DNA of 49,955 nt, from assembly GCA_017962175.1 (NCBI GenBank), contig JAGCVU010000233.1, forward strand, positions 1 to 49,955. The letters run 5' to 3'. Source of the DNA: Bacteroidales bacterium. Its GTDB lineage: Bacteria; Bacteroidota; Bacteroidia; Bacteroidales; UBA3824. Made by a program: the position numbers and the translations under genes. Each line of letters starts with the position of its first letter. The first letter of the stretch is position 1. Below, one piece after another: positions 25,409 through 33,275 of this stretch. The notes under the pieces were generated by a model. That model was given only the letters and a program-made list of their open reading frames with translations, had not been told where the DNA came from and ran no database searches.

Positions 25409-26275
25409 TTATCTCATTTTACCGGCTTTGAGCGTGTTTTTCAATAGCGAGCAGATGGTCATAGGCCCAACGCCGCCCGGCACGGGAGTGATAAACGAAC
25501 ATTTGGGTGCTACGTTGTCAAAATCAACGTCGCCTTTGAGTTTCCAACCCGATTTGGTTTCTGTAGAAGCCACGCGTGTGGTGCCAACGTCGATGATGGC
25601 GGCGCCTTCTTTTACCATATCGGCTGTAACAAATCCAGGCTTACCGATGGCTGCTACAATGATGTCGGCTGTGCGAACAATCTCTTTGAGATTTTCGGTG
25701 CGGCTGTGGCATACTGTTACAGTGGCGTCAATGCCCTTCTGGCTCATAAGAATGCTCAGCGGACGACCTACAATATTGCTGCGACCTATTATTACGCAGT
25801 GTTTGCCGGCAGTTTCTATTTTGTAGCGTTTGAGCAGGTCAACAATGCCCGATGGGGTAGCCGACACAAAAGTGTCTAATCCGGCAACCAAACGACCAAG
25901 ATTTACAGGGTGAAATCCGTCTACATCTTTGTTTGGCGATACAGCTTCAATAATTTTCTGCTCGTTGATGTGTTTGGGCAGAGGAAGCTGCACAATAAAT
26001 CCGTCAACGTCGGGGTCGTTGTTGAGTTTGTCTACAGTGTTGAGAATTTCCTGTTCGGTAACGTTGTCTTCAAAGCGTATGAGGGTGGATTTGAATCCTA
26101 CTTCCTCGCACGATTTAATTTTGTGGGCAACGTATGTTTCGCTTCCGCCATCGTGTCCTACAAGTACGGCTACGAGATGCGGAGCTTTTTTGCCTTCGGC
26201 AAGCATTTGTTTTACTTGCTCGGCTATTTCGGCTTTAATTTCTGCCGAAGTCTTTTTTCCGTCGATTAGTGTCAT
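25409..26275 (-). CDS. folD: Bifunctional methylene-THF dehydrogenase / methenyl-THF cyclohydrolase
   Basis: FolD interconverts 5,10-methylene-, 5,10-methenyl- and 10-formyl-tetrahydrofolate in one-carbon metabolism. The 288-residue length is normal. Key features: [13 protein letters not shown] with the catalytic Tyr and Lys, [12 protein letters not shown], the [12 protein letters not shown] segment, the NADP-binding GRSNIVGRP, and the C-terminal [10 protein letters not shown]. It lies 15 nt downstream of ffh and is probably co-transcribed with it. Confidence 0.98.
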   Translation of the reverse strand: MTLIDGKKTSAEIKAEIAEQVKQMLAEGKKAPHLVAVLVGHDGGSETYVAHKIKSCEEVGFKSTLIRFEDNVTEQEILNTVDKLNNDPDVDGFIVQLPLPKHINEQKIIEAVSPNKDVDGFHPVNLGRLVAGLDTFVSATPSGIVDLLKRYKIETAGKHCVIIGRSNIVGRPLSILMSQKGIDATVTVCHSRTENLKEIVRTADIIVAAIGKPGFVTADMVKEGAAIIDVGTTRVASTETKSGWKLKGDVDFDNVAPKCSFITPVPGGVGPMTICSLLKNTLKAGKMR

Positions 26276-26290
26276 ATTATTAATGTGTTT

Positions 26291-27628
26291 TTATCTGCGT
26301 CTGCCCATTCCTTGCATCATACCCATAAGACGACGTCCGCCGCCACCGGAGAGCATTTTCATCATTTTGCGGGTTTCTTCAAACTGTTTGAGAAGGCGGT
26401 TTACTACAGCCACATCGTTGCCGCTACCGTCGGCTATGCGTCTGCGGCGCGAACCGTTGATTACTTCAGGATGTTCGCGTTCGTAGGGAGTCATCGATTT
26501 GATGATTGATTCCACCTCTTTGAATGCGTCGTCGCTGATGTCAAGATTTTTGATGGCCTTGCCCACACCGGGAATCATAGCAGCCAAGTCTTTGAGGCTA
26601 CCCATCTTCTTGATTTGCTGTATTTGGTCGAGAAAATCGTTGAAGTTAAATTGGTCTTTGCGGATTTTCTGTTGCAATTTGGCAGCTTCTTCGGCATCGT
26701 ATTGAGCTTGGAGACGTTCGGCAAGTGAAACAATGTCGCCCATGCCGAGAATACGGTCTGCCATACGTGCGGGGTAGAAAATGTCGAGTGCATCGATTTT
26801 TTCGCCCGAAGATACAAATTTGATAGGTTTATCTACTGTGTAGCGAATCGAAAGTGCAGCACCACCGCGAGTATCACCGTCTAATTTGGTGAGCACCACG
26901 CCGTCGAAATTGAGTCGGTCGTTGAATGCTTTGGCAGTGTTTACGGCATCTTGACCGGTCATTGAGTCTACAACAAAAAGTATTTCGGTGGGTTTAGTTT
27001 CGTTTTTGATGTTGGTAATTTCGGTCATCATCTCCTCGTCAACTGCGAGACGACCGGCGGTATCTATGATTACCACATCGTTGCCGTTTTGCTTAGCTTG
27101 TTTAATAGCTTCGCGGGCAATTTTTACGGGGTTCTTTTCGCCGTCTTCGGTGTAAACTGGTACGTCGATTTGTGCGGCAAGCACTTTCAACTGATCAATA
27201 GCTGCAGGACGGTAAACGTCGCCGGCTACGAGCAACGGTTTTTTGCCTTTTTTACTTTTTACAAAGTTGGCAAATTTTCCCGAGAATGTGGTTTTACCAG
27301 AACCTTGCAGACCTGCAATAAGAATAATTGCGGGGTCGGCTTTGAGGTTAACTTCCGATTCTGTAGTACCCATAAGGGTGATAAGTTCATCGTGAACGAT
27401 CTTGATCATCAATTGGGTAGGATTCAACTGACCCTGAACTTCAGAACCTAGTGCTTTTTCTTTTACCTTGTTGGTAAAGTCTTTAACGATGTTGTAGTTA
27501 ACGTCGGCATCGAGCAACGCACGGCGCACGTCTTTGAGGGCGTCCACCACGTTGATTTCGGTGAGTTTGCCGTCGCCTTTTATCTTTTTAAACGACTGTT
27601 CGAGTTTTTCGGATAGACTTTCAAACAT
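26291..27628 (-). CDS. ffh: Signal recognition particle protein Ffh (SRP54)
   Basis: The GTPase that with SRP RNA delivers nascent membrane and secreted proteins to FtsY. The N domain (1-85) is followed by the G domain (about 90-295) with GLQGSGKTT, DVYRPAAIDQL, DTAGR and TKLDGDTRGG. The methionine-rich M domain (about 320-445) includes the MIPG and SSRRRRIADGSG-type NGSRRRRIA signature and ends MMQGMGRRR. The length of 445 is typical. It is first in an ffh-folD operon with a TATATTTG promoter box 42 nt upstream. Confidence 0.98.
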   Translation of the reverse strand: MFESLSEKLEQSFKKIKGDGKLTEINVVDALKDVRRALLDADVNYNIVKDFTNKVKEKALGSEVQGQLNPTQLMIKIVHDELITLMGTTESEVNLKADPAIILIAGLQGSGKTTFSGKFANFVKSKKGKKPLLVAGDVYRPAAIDQLKVLAAQIDVPVYTEDGEKNPVKIAREAIKQAKQNGNDVVIIDTAGRLAVDEEMMTEITNIKNETKPTEILFVVDSMTGQDAVNTAKAFNDRLNFDGVVLTKLDGDTRGGAALSIRYTVDKPIKFVSSGEKIDALDIFYPARMADRILGMGDIVSLAERLQAQYDAEEAAKLQQKIRKDQFNFNDFLDQIQQIKKMGSLKDLAAMIPGVGKAIKNLDISDDAFKEVESIIKSMTPYEREHPEVINGSRRRRIADGSGNDVAVVNRLLKQFEETRKMMKMLSGGGGRRLMGMMQGMGRRR

Positions 27629-27669
27629 TATGTTTTCTTTTAAATTGGTTTTCGCTATTTTACAAGGCG

Positions 27670-27677
27670 CAAATATA
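27670..27677 (-). promoter_or_regulatory. TAnnTTTG promoter box of ffh-folD
   Basis: On the minus strand TATATTTG followed by CG, 42 nt upstream of the ffh ATG. Confidence 0.65.
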
Positions 27678-27710
27678 TAAATAATTCGTGAAAACCATAA
27701 CTTGCTACAA

Positions 27711-27752
27711 AAAAAATCCCGGCTCGAATAATTATATCGAACCGGGATTTTT
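27711..27752 (-). terminator. Intrinsic terminator after the small lipoprotein gene
   Basis: Eleven paired bases (27712-27722 with 27742-27752) extended by an inner TCGA/TCGA match, flanked by A and T tracts. It separates the small lipoprotein gene from the ffh promoter. Confidence 0.85.
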
Positions 27753-27773
27753 AATTATATCGAGAGTTAAAGA

Positions 27774-28418
27774 TTACTCGCGGTTGCTGTCGATGCGGGT
27801 CATTTCAAGTTTAGAATTTTCGCCTGCAGTCAAAGTCATAGTATTGTCGCTGAGGTTTTCAACGCCCCAAGGCATGAAGAATGAGCTTTCGCCGTTGGCA
27901 ACTTCAAATTCGATGGTGTTGTTGTCTTTCATACGCCAAGATTTGAATTCAGTTTTCTGATCTTTACCAACGTTTTTGCATTTGCCGCTCTTGCGGAGTT
28001 CGAATGTGATTTCGTTGTTGGCTGTGCCCCATTTGCCGAGGAGTTTTTTGAAGTTTACAGCCTGAGTAAGGTCAACAGATTTTGCGTTGTCGGTAGCGGC
28101 TTTGTTAGCACCGTCGGCAGCGATGTATTTGATGATAATAGGCTCGCCTTCGATAAGTTCTTCACCGGGGTTGGGAATTGTAACGGTGAGGGTTTGACCT
28201 TCAGCGTTGCGGATTACGTAGTTTTGTCCGTTGATTGATTCAATCCAACCTTGGAACGACTGAGCTGATGCAAGAGCTTGATCATCGGCTGCTGCTTGCT
28301 GAGCTGCTGCGTCTTGTGTGGTTTGTTCGGTAGTATTACCTTCTGCGTTGTTGTTGCCGCTCTTGCAAGATGCGAGAGCCAATGCAGCTACTGCTGCTAA
28401 ATAAAATAATTTTTTCAT
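27774..28418 (-). CDS. Small lipoprotein, lipocalin-like, function unknown
   Basis: A 214-residue protein starting at 28418; this start gives the lipoprotein signal ending LALASC (Cys about 18), while a farther ATG would spoil it. After the cysteine comes a low-complexity Asn/Thr/Gln/Ala linker (about 20-50) of the kind that spaces a lipoprotein from the membrane. The first folded part resembles an OB- or single-hybrid-like strand set (YVIRNAEGQTLTVTIPNPGE). The second half (KLLGKWGTANNEITFELRKSG ... TMTLTAGENSKLEMTRID) has the look of a lipocalin-type barrel in Bacteroidota lipoproteins. Transcribed alone, with a promoter box at 28461. Confidence 0.85.
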   Translation of the reverse strand: MKKLFYLAAVAALALASCKSGNNNAEGNTTEQTTQDAAAQQAAADDQALASAQSFQGWIESINGQNYVIRNAEGQTLTVTIPNPGEELIEGEPIIIKYIAADGANKAATDNAKSVDLTQAVNFKKLLGKWGTANNEITFELRKSGKCKNVGKDQKTEFKSWRMKDNNTIEFEVANGESSFFMPWGVENLSDNTMTLTAGENSKLEMTRIDSNRE

Positions 28419-28460
28419 AGTAGTAAATAATTTAATATTGTTTTTAAAATTTTTACACCG

Positions 28461-28468
28461 CAAAAATA
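28461..28468 (-). promoter_or_regulatory. TAnnTTTG promoter box of the small lipoprotein
   Basis: On the minus strand TATTTTTG followed by CGG, 42 nt before the ATG at 28418, with a TTTG 17 nt farther upstream. Confidence 0.6.
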
Positions 28469-28591
28469 CAAAAATTCTGATTGCGCAAACTTTTTTTTGT
28501 CTGATTTGTTAAAAAAAATTAAAAAAATGATTTTATTGAATCTCTCGCCATACCTAATTTATAAAATTAATAAAAAAAATAGGGGTATGTG

Positions 28592-28622
28592 TTTGTTTTT
28601 AGCAAAAAACATCATACATTTG
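28592..28622 (+). promoter_or_regulatory. Promoter of the aromatic amino acid operon
   Basis: TTTG at 28592-28595 and TACATTTG at 28615-28622 with exactly 19 nt between, the Bacteroidota consensus. Transcription should begin near 28626-28630, so the leader peptide and hairpins downstream are on the transcript and the leader is about 165 nt long. Confidence 0.8.
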
Positions 28623-28645
28623 CGCCGTTAAAAAAATGAAAGACA

Positions 28646-28708
28646 ATGAAACAGAACAACAAAATTTACTTTATTTATTATTATCACTTTAGCAACTGTG
28701 CGAGGTGA
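28646..28708 (+). CDS. Tyr/Phe-rich leader peptide of the aromatic operon
   Basis: A 20-codon reading frame, MKQNNKIYFIYYYHFSNCAR, ending TGA at 28706-28708. Residues 8-15 contain four Tyr and two Phe, the products of the enzymes encoded downstream. Its last sense codons and stop contain GCGAGG, which can pair with the terminator arm, so ribosome position on this peptide would decide which hairpin forms. This is the arrangement of pheA- and trp-type attenuators in proteobacteria. A second ATG at 28636 opens a different, Leu-rich frame and is less likely to matter. Confidence 0.8.
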   Translation: MKQNNKIYFIYYYHFSNCAR

Positions 28709-28779
28709 TATTTCTTTGTTGTATATGTTTAAGATATAAAGATTTAGAGCCTCGCCAAGCAATCTGGTGGGGCTTTTTT
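28700..28779 (+). promoter_or_regulatory. Attenuator: antiterminator and intrinsic terminator before pheA
   Basis: Terminator: arms 28748-28757 and 28765-28774 form a 10-bp stem (two G-U pairs), 7-nt loop, then six T residues. Antiterminator: GCGAGG at 28700-28705, inside the end of the leader peptide, pairs with CCTCGC at 28750-28755 and would break the terminator's 5' arm. Stalling at the Tyr/Phe codons (28667-28690) leaves 28700-28705 free and favours read-through; a ribosome reaching the stop codon masks it and favours termination. Confidence 0.8.
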
Positions 28780-28795
28780 GTTAAACTATTAAAAA

Positions 28796-29638
28796 ATGAA
28801 AATTGCTATACAAGGCGTAAGGGGCGCGTTTCACGAAGTGGCTGCCCGAGAGTTTTTTGAAGGAATTGACATCGGCATTGTAGAAAAACTTACTTTTAAC
28901 GATGTGATGGAGGCTGTACTCGGTTTTGAAAGCGACTACGGCATTATGGCCATCGAAAACACCATCAGCGGCACTATACATTCCAACTTGAAACTGTTGC
29001 GCCAATACGATGTAAAAATTTGCGGCGAGGTGTCGCTTCGTATCAAACAGAATCTTGTGGCTCTGCCCGGAACCAAATTGGAGGATATTCAAGAGGTGCG
29101 TAGTCACTATATGGCTATAAATCAAACTCGTCAATTTTTTCGCAACTATCCCGACATTAGGCTTGTGGAGAGCGAAAGCACCGCTATAAGTATGCGTCAG
29201 ATAGCCGAAAAACAACTCAACGGCATTGGCGCTATCGGCGGAGAGTTTGCCGCCAATATGTACGGACTTGAAATTGTGGCTCCCGGCATTGAAACCAACA
29301 AGAAAAACTACACAAGGTTTCTTATTGTTCAGCCCAACAACGGCAACCGTCCAGAAAACTGCAACAAGGCTTCGCTTTCGATTATTCTTCAAAACCATCC
29401 CGGAAGCCTTTCACAGATTCTCAGCATTATTTCGTTTTACGGCGTTGACCTTACTAAAATAGAGTCGAGCCCCATTATTGGTCAACCTATGCACTATATG
29501 TTTTACATTGATGTGAGGTTTGCCGAATATCAAAAATATTGCGATATGCTCACTGCCATTCGTCCTCTGCTAAAGGAACTTACGGTGCTTGGCGAATATA
29601 AGGCGGGCGAGGAATCGTGGAATGCGGTGATGATGTAA
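28796..29638 (+). CDS. pheA: Prephenate dehydratase
   Basis: Converts prephenate to phenylpyruvate in phenylalanine synthesis. The 280-residue monofunctional form has no chorismate mutase part. Catalytic domain about 1-180 with IQGVRGAFHEVAA, GIMAIENTISGTIHSN and the active-site NYTRFLIV (Thr-Arg-Phe). An ACT domain (about 190-270) begins SLSIILQNHPGSLSQIL and has KIESSPIIG in place of the usual ESRP, a variant I believe is frequent in Bacteroidota. Feedback by Phe is expected from the ACT domain. First structural gene after the attenuator. Confidence 0.96.
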   Translation: MKIAIQGVRGAFHEVAAREFFEGIDIGIVEKLTFNDVMEAVLGFESDYGIMAIENTISGTIHSNLKLLRQYDVKICGEVSLRIKQNLVALPGTKLEDIQEVRSHYMAINQTRQFFRNYPDIRLVESESTAISMRQIAEKQLNGIGAIGGEFAANMYGLEIVAPGIETNKKNYTRFLIVQPNNGNRPENCNKASLSIILQNHPGSLSQILSIISFYGVDLTKIESSPIIGQPMHYMFYIDVRFAEYQKYCDMLTAIRPLLKELTVLGEYKAGEESWNAVMM

Positions 29639-29640
29639 CA

Positions 29641-29668
29641 ATGCATAATGCATAATTCATAATGCATA
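29641..29668. repeat. Four tandem 7-bp repeats between pheA and tyrA
   Basis: ATGCATA, ATGCATA, ATTCATA, ATGCATA in a row, starting 2 nt after the pheA stop. Each unit includes the palindrome ATGCAT (unit 3 by one change). It lies within a 74-nt spacer inside an otherwise tight operon. Similar AT-rich repeats occur in intergenic regions of this phylum. Confidence 0.8.
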
Positions 29669-29712
29669 ATTAACAAACTAACTTGAATATAAAAATTATA
29701 AATAGATATAAG

Positions 29713-30558
29713 ATGAAATTATCAATTATAGGTCTCGGACTTTTGGGCGGATCGCTTGCCCTCGATTTGAGAAAAAGAAAATTTGCCGACCATATTATTG
29801 GCTACGACAAAAATCCCGTTCACTCGGCTTTTGCCAAACAGGTGGGATTAATCGACGAGGAAGTTTCTTTTGAAGATGCTGTTGCTCAGGGAGATATTAT
29901 TGTGGTGGCAGTGCCTGTTAGCGCAGTAATAAAAATTCTTCCCCAGATATTAGACAAAATTTCAGATAATCAAATTGTGTTGGACGTTGCCAGCTGCAAA
30001 GGCGTTATCTGTGAGCGCGTTAAATATCATCAAAAACGCAAACGCTATGTGGCATGTCATCCGATGGCGGGAACCGAAAACTCTGGTCCTTGGTCGGCTA
30101 TCTCAGGAATGTTTGATGGCAAGGCTTTCATTATCTGCGATGCCGAAGATAGCGACGAGAAGGCAGTGGTAACTGTTAAACAGATGTTTGAGGTGCTGAA
30201 TATGAATCCGATGTTTTTCAATTCGTTTAATCACGATATACACGTGGCTTATGTGTCTCATATTCCGCACGTTGCATCGTTTGCTTTGGCAAATACTGTG
30301 TTGGAAAAAGAGAAAAACGAGAAAAACATTTTCAACCTTGCTTCGGGCGGTTTCAAGAGCACCGTTCGTCTTGCTATGAGTAATGCCGAAATGTGGGTGC
30401 CCATTTTTACCGACAACAAAGATAATGTGATGTCGGTGTTGGATACTTACATCGAAAAACTTCAAGATTTTAAGCAATTGCTCCAAAATAATGATATTGA
30501 AGGTATGGCAGACTATATCAACCACGCCAACAGAGTAAAGAAAGTATTAAACAAATAA
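29713..30558 (+). CDS. tyrA: Prephenate dehydrogenase
   Basis: Converts prephenate to 4-hydroxyphenylpyruvate with NAD(P) in tyrosine synthesis. The start at 29713 gives 281 residues that open directly with the Rossmann motif GLGLLGGSLA; an upstream ATG at 29683 would add ten residues before it and is less likely. Later signatures: DVASCKGVICERV, HPMAGTENSGP, and HIPHVASFALA with the catalytic-region histidine. The C-terminal helical dimerisation domain is complete. No ACT domain. Third element of the aromatic operon, 18 nt before the aroF gene. Confidence 0.95.
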   Translation: MKLSIIGLGLLGGSLALDLRKRKFADHIIGYDKNPVHSAFAKQVGLIDEEVSFEDAVAQGDIIVVAVPVSAVIKILPQILDKISDNQIVLDVASCKGVICERVKYHQKRKRYVACHPMAGTENSGPWSAISGMFDGKAFIICDAEDSDEKAVVTVKQMFEVLNMNPMFFNSFNHDIHVAYVSHIPHVASFALANTVLEKEKNEKNIFNLASGGFKSTVRLAMSNAEMWVPIFTDNKDNVMSVLDTYIEKLQDFKQLLQNNDIEGMADYINHANRVKKVLNK

Positions 30559-30576
30559 ATATTAAACATTCAGATT

Positions 30577-31641
30577 ATGATAGATCTTAACAGCCTTTTT
30601 GAAAAAAGACCATTGATTATAGCCGGTCCGTGCAGTGCCGAAACAGAGGAACAGACTCTTGAAACCGCACGCCAACTTGCTGCCAACGGCATTAAAGTAT
30701 TCCGCGCCGGTATTTGGAAACCCCGTACTCGTCCGGGCAACTTTGAAGGCATTGGCACAGTGGGTCTTCCGTGGATGAAACGCGTAAAGGAAGAAACCGG
30801 AATGATAACATCTACCGAGGTGGCAAACACTCATCACGTGGAGGAAGCCGTTAATGCCGGTATCGACATTATTTGGATTGGTGCTCGCACATCTGCCAAC
30901 CCGTTTGCTATGCAGGAGATTGCCGACTGCCTCAAAGGTGTGGAGATTCCCGTATTGGTAAAAAATCCTGTTAACCCCGATGTTGACCTTTGGCTTGGCG
31001 CTGTAGAACGTCTTCAAGATGCCGGTATCACTCAAATCGGTCTTATTCACCGTGGTTTCTCAAGCTACGAAAAAATTCTCTACCGCAATGCTCCGCTTTG
31101 GCAGATTCCTATTGAGATGAAACGCCGTCGTCCCGACCTTCACCTTATTTGCGACCCCAGCCACATTGCCGGCAAACGCGAATACTTGTTTGAAATTGCT
31201 CAAAAGGCATTAGACCTCAACGTTGACGGTCTGATGATAGAGTCGCACATCAATCCCGACAAGGCTTGGAGCGATGCTAAACAGCAACTTACCCCTGCTG
31301 CATTGAAAGAGATGCTCGGCAACCTTGTTATCCGTGATATTTCTCCTGAAGGTATTTCTCCAAAACTTCTTGATGAACTTCGTGCTAAAATCGACGTTAT
31401 CGACGACCTTCTTATCGACCTTTTGAAAAAACGTATGAGCATTTCTGAAGGCATTGGACGATACAAAAAGGAAAACAAGATGGCGGTATTGCAACCTGCA
31501 CGTTGGGATTCGCTGTTAAACAAATATATGATGATGGCTGGCGAAAACAGTTTGAGCCGCGAACTCATCACCAAGATTTTCCAAGCCATTCACCAAGAAT
31601 CTATCAATATCCAAGATAAAATCATTAATCCAAAAAAATAA
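30577..31641 (+). CDS. DAHP synthase fused to chorismate mutase
   Basis: A bifunctional enzyme of 354 residues. The DAHP synthase part (about 1-255, the type I-beta, KdsA-like form) has LIIAGPCSAETEEQTLETA, FRAGIWKPRTRPGNFEGIG, the STEVANTHHVEEA segment and DPSHIAGKREY with metal-binding residues. The chorismate mutase part (about 270-354, AroQ type) has LLDELRAKIDVIDDLLIDLL, RMSISEGIGRYKK and the C-terminal helix. The fusion catalyses the first step of the shikimate pathway and the chorismate-to-prephenate branch step, and lets the mutase part act as a feedback sensor in relatives. It overlaps aroD by 1 nt (TAATG), implying translational coupling. Confidence 0.96.
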   Translation: MIDLNSLFEKRPLIIAGPCSAETEEQTLETARQLAANGIKVFRAGIWKPRTRPGNFEGIGTVGLPWMKRVKEETGMITSTEVANTHHVEEAVNAGIDIIWIGARTSANPFAMQEIADCLKGVEIPVLVKNPVNPDVDLWLGAVERLQDAGITQIGLIHRGFSSYEKILYRNAPLWQIPIEMKRRRPDLHLICDPSHIAGKREYLFEIAQKALDLNVDGLMIESHINPDKAWSDAKQQLTPAALKEMLGNLVIRDISPEGISPKLLDELRAKIDVIDDLLIDLLKKRMSISEGIGRYKKENKMAVLQPARWDSLLNKYMMMAGENSLSRELITKIFQAIHQESINIQDKIINPKK

Positions 31642-32288
31642 TGCTGTACGTATGCCTTTCGGCAGAGGGAGTAGAAAATGCGATGCGACAACTCGGCGAC
31701 AACAAATGCGCCGAGTTGCGTGTCGACTTGGTAAAACCCACAGCCGACCAAATGATTAGCTTGCTTTCCGATGAAAACAAGCACTATATAGTAACGTGTC
31801 GTCCGGGTGTTTATGAGCCTGACACCGACATTTCCATACTCGAAACAGCCGCTCTCAACGGTGCCGACTATATCGATTTGGAATTGGAACGTGCGCCCGA
31901 ATTTGCCATCAAATTGCGTCGTGCGTGTCTGCTCAGCAAAAAATGCCGACTTATAATTTCGTATCACAATTACGAAACCACTCCCGATGCCGGTATACTC
32001 AAAGGCATTATCAAGTACTGCAAGGAACTTGGGGCTGATATTGTGAAACTGGCTTGTAAATCTAATTCAGTTTCGGACAATGCCCGCATACTCGGTCTTT
32101 ATGGCGAGTACAACGATATTGTGGCATTCTGCATGGGTGAAACCGGCAAAATAACACGTGCCGCCTCTGTGATGATGGGTGCGCCGTTTACCTATGCCGC
32201 TGCCGACGACGGAGCGCCTACAGCTCCGGGTCAACTTACTATCCAACAGATTAAAAAAATATTAGATGCTTTTGAGTTTGCTCGCTAA
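31641..32288 (+). CDS. aroD: 3-dehydroquinate dehydratase, type I
   Basis: Dehydrates 3-dehydroquinate in the shikimate pathway through a Schiff base. The 215-residue length fits type I enzymes. The catalytic histidine is in IISYHNYE and the Schiff-base lysine in DIVKLACKS; AELRVDL, TCRPG and MGAPFTYAA are family features. Start codon overlaps the stop of the DAHP synthase gene. Ends 5 nt from the convergent moxR-type gene with no terminator. Confidence 0.95.
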   Translation: MLYVCLSAEGVENAMRQLGDNKCAELRVDLVKPTADQMISLLSDENKHYIVTCRPGVYEPDTDISILETAALNGADYIDLELERAPEFAIKLRRACLLSKKCRLIISYHNYETTPDAGILKGIIKYCKELGADIVKLACKSNSVSDNARILGLYGEYNDIVAFCMGETGKITRAASVMMGAPFTYAAADDGAPTAPGQLTIQQIKKILDAFEFAR

Positions 32289-32293
32289 GAGTT

Positions 32294-33259
32294 TTAAAGC
32301 ATCATTTTAATCAAGTCGTCTTCGGTAAGACCTTCTGCCTCTGCTTGATAGTTGCGTATAATACGATGACGGAGCACAGGCAGAGCCACGGCTTTTACAT
32401 CGTCGATGTCGGGCGAATATTTGCCGTGGAGCATGGCGTAAGTTTTTGCTCCTGCCACTAAATATTGCGATGCACGCGGACCAGCTCCCCAGTTTAAATA
32501 TTTATTGGCTGCCTCGTGCGCTGATGCGGTGTGAGGCCGTGTTTTGGCTGCAAGTGTTACTGCGTATTTTACCACATTGTCGGATACTGCCACCTTTTTT
32601 ATCAAGTTGCGGAAATAGATGATTTCTTCGGCAGAAACCACCTTTTGGGTTTGCACGGTGGTGTCGCGTGTGGTGTTTTTTACAATTATAATTTCCTCGT
32701 CGACAGAGGGATAATCTAAAATCACATTAAACATAAAACGGTCTAACTGTGCCTCGGGTAGGGGATAGGTACCTTCCTGCTCCACAGGGTTTTGTGTGGC
32801 AAGCACAAAGAAAGGTTCATCGAGAGCATAGTTGTTGCCCGACACAGTGACGGTGTGTTCCTGCATAGCCTCCAAGAGTGCCGATTGAGTCTTTGGCGGA
32901 GTACGGTTGATCTCGTCGGCGAGAATAATGTTGGCAAAAACAGGACCTTTAATAAAGCGGAAGTTTTTTTGTTCGTCGAGAATCTCGCTACCTGTAATGT
33001 CGGACGGCATAAGGTCGGGAGTAAACTGTATACGCTTGTATTTGAGGTCGAGAGCTTTGGCTATGGTGTTTACCAACAGGGTTTTTGCAAGTCCGGGTAC
33101 GCCAACGAGCAGACAATGTCCGCCACTAAACATAACAGTAAGCACCTGTTCGATAATTTCTTTTTGTCCAAAAACCACCTTGCCGATTTCTTCAATCAAG
33201 CGGTCGTGTTTTTGTTTCAATGCCTCTGCAGCCTCTACGTCGCTGTTGTATTGTATCAT
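32294..33259 (-). CDS. MoxR-family AAA+ ATPase
   Basis: A 321-residue AAA+ chaperone-like ATPase. Walker A is in VGVPGLAKTLLVN, Walker B in IILADEINRTPPKTQSALLEAMQE, sensor 1 in VLATQNPVEQEGTYPLPEAQLDRF, and the C-terminal lid has the arginine-rich RHRIIRNY. The start at 33259 (MIQYNSDVE) matches the family; the upstream ATG at 33343 would overlap the preceding gene. In Bacteroidota MoxR usually precedes DUF58 and VWA (Bat) genes, which are absent here. It is instead 16 nt downstream of the SurA-like gene and seems to be last in that operon. Confidence 0.92.
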   Translation of the reverse strand: MIQYNSDVEAAEALKQKHDRLIEEIGKVVFGQKEIIEQVLTVMFSGGHCLLVGVPGLAKTLLVNTIAKALDLKYKRIQFTPDLMPSDITGSEILDEQKNFRFIKGPVFANIILADEINRTPPKTQSALLEAMQEHTVTVSGNNYALDEPFFVLATQNPVEQEGTYPLPEAQLDRFMFNVILDYPSVDEEIIIVKNTTRDTTVQTQKVVSAEEIIYFRNLIKKVAVSDNVVKYAVTLAAKTRPHTASAHEAANKYLNWGAGPRASQYLVAGAKTYAMLHGKYSPDIDDVKAVALPVLRHRIIRNYQAEAEGLTEDDLIKMML

Positions 33260-33275
33260 AGTTGAATAAGGTATT

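Noticed and set aside
28636..28692. Leu-rich short reading frame (ATG at 28636) overlapping the Tyr/Phe leader peptide
   Set aside because: It has seven Leu codons, but the downstream operon makes Phe and Tyr, and only the other frame ends at the sequence that pairs with the terminator. The Leu content comes from the same TTA/TAT-rich stretch read in another frame.
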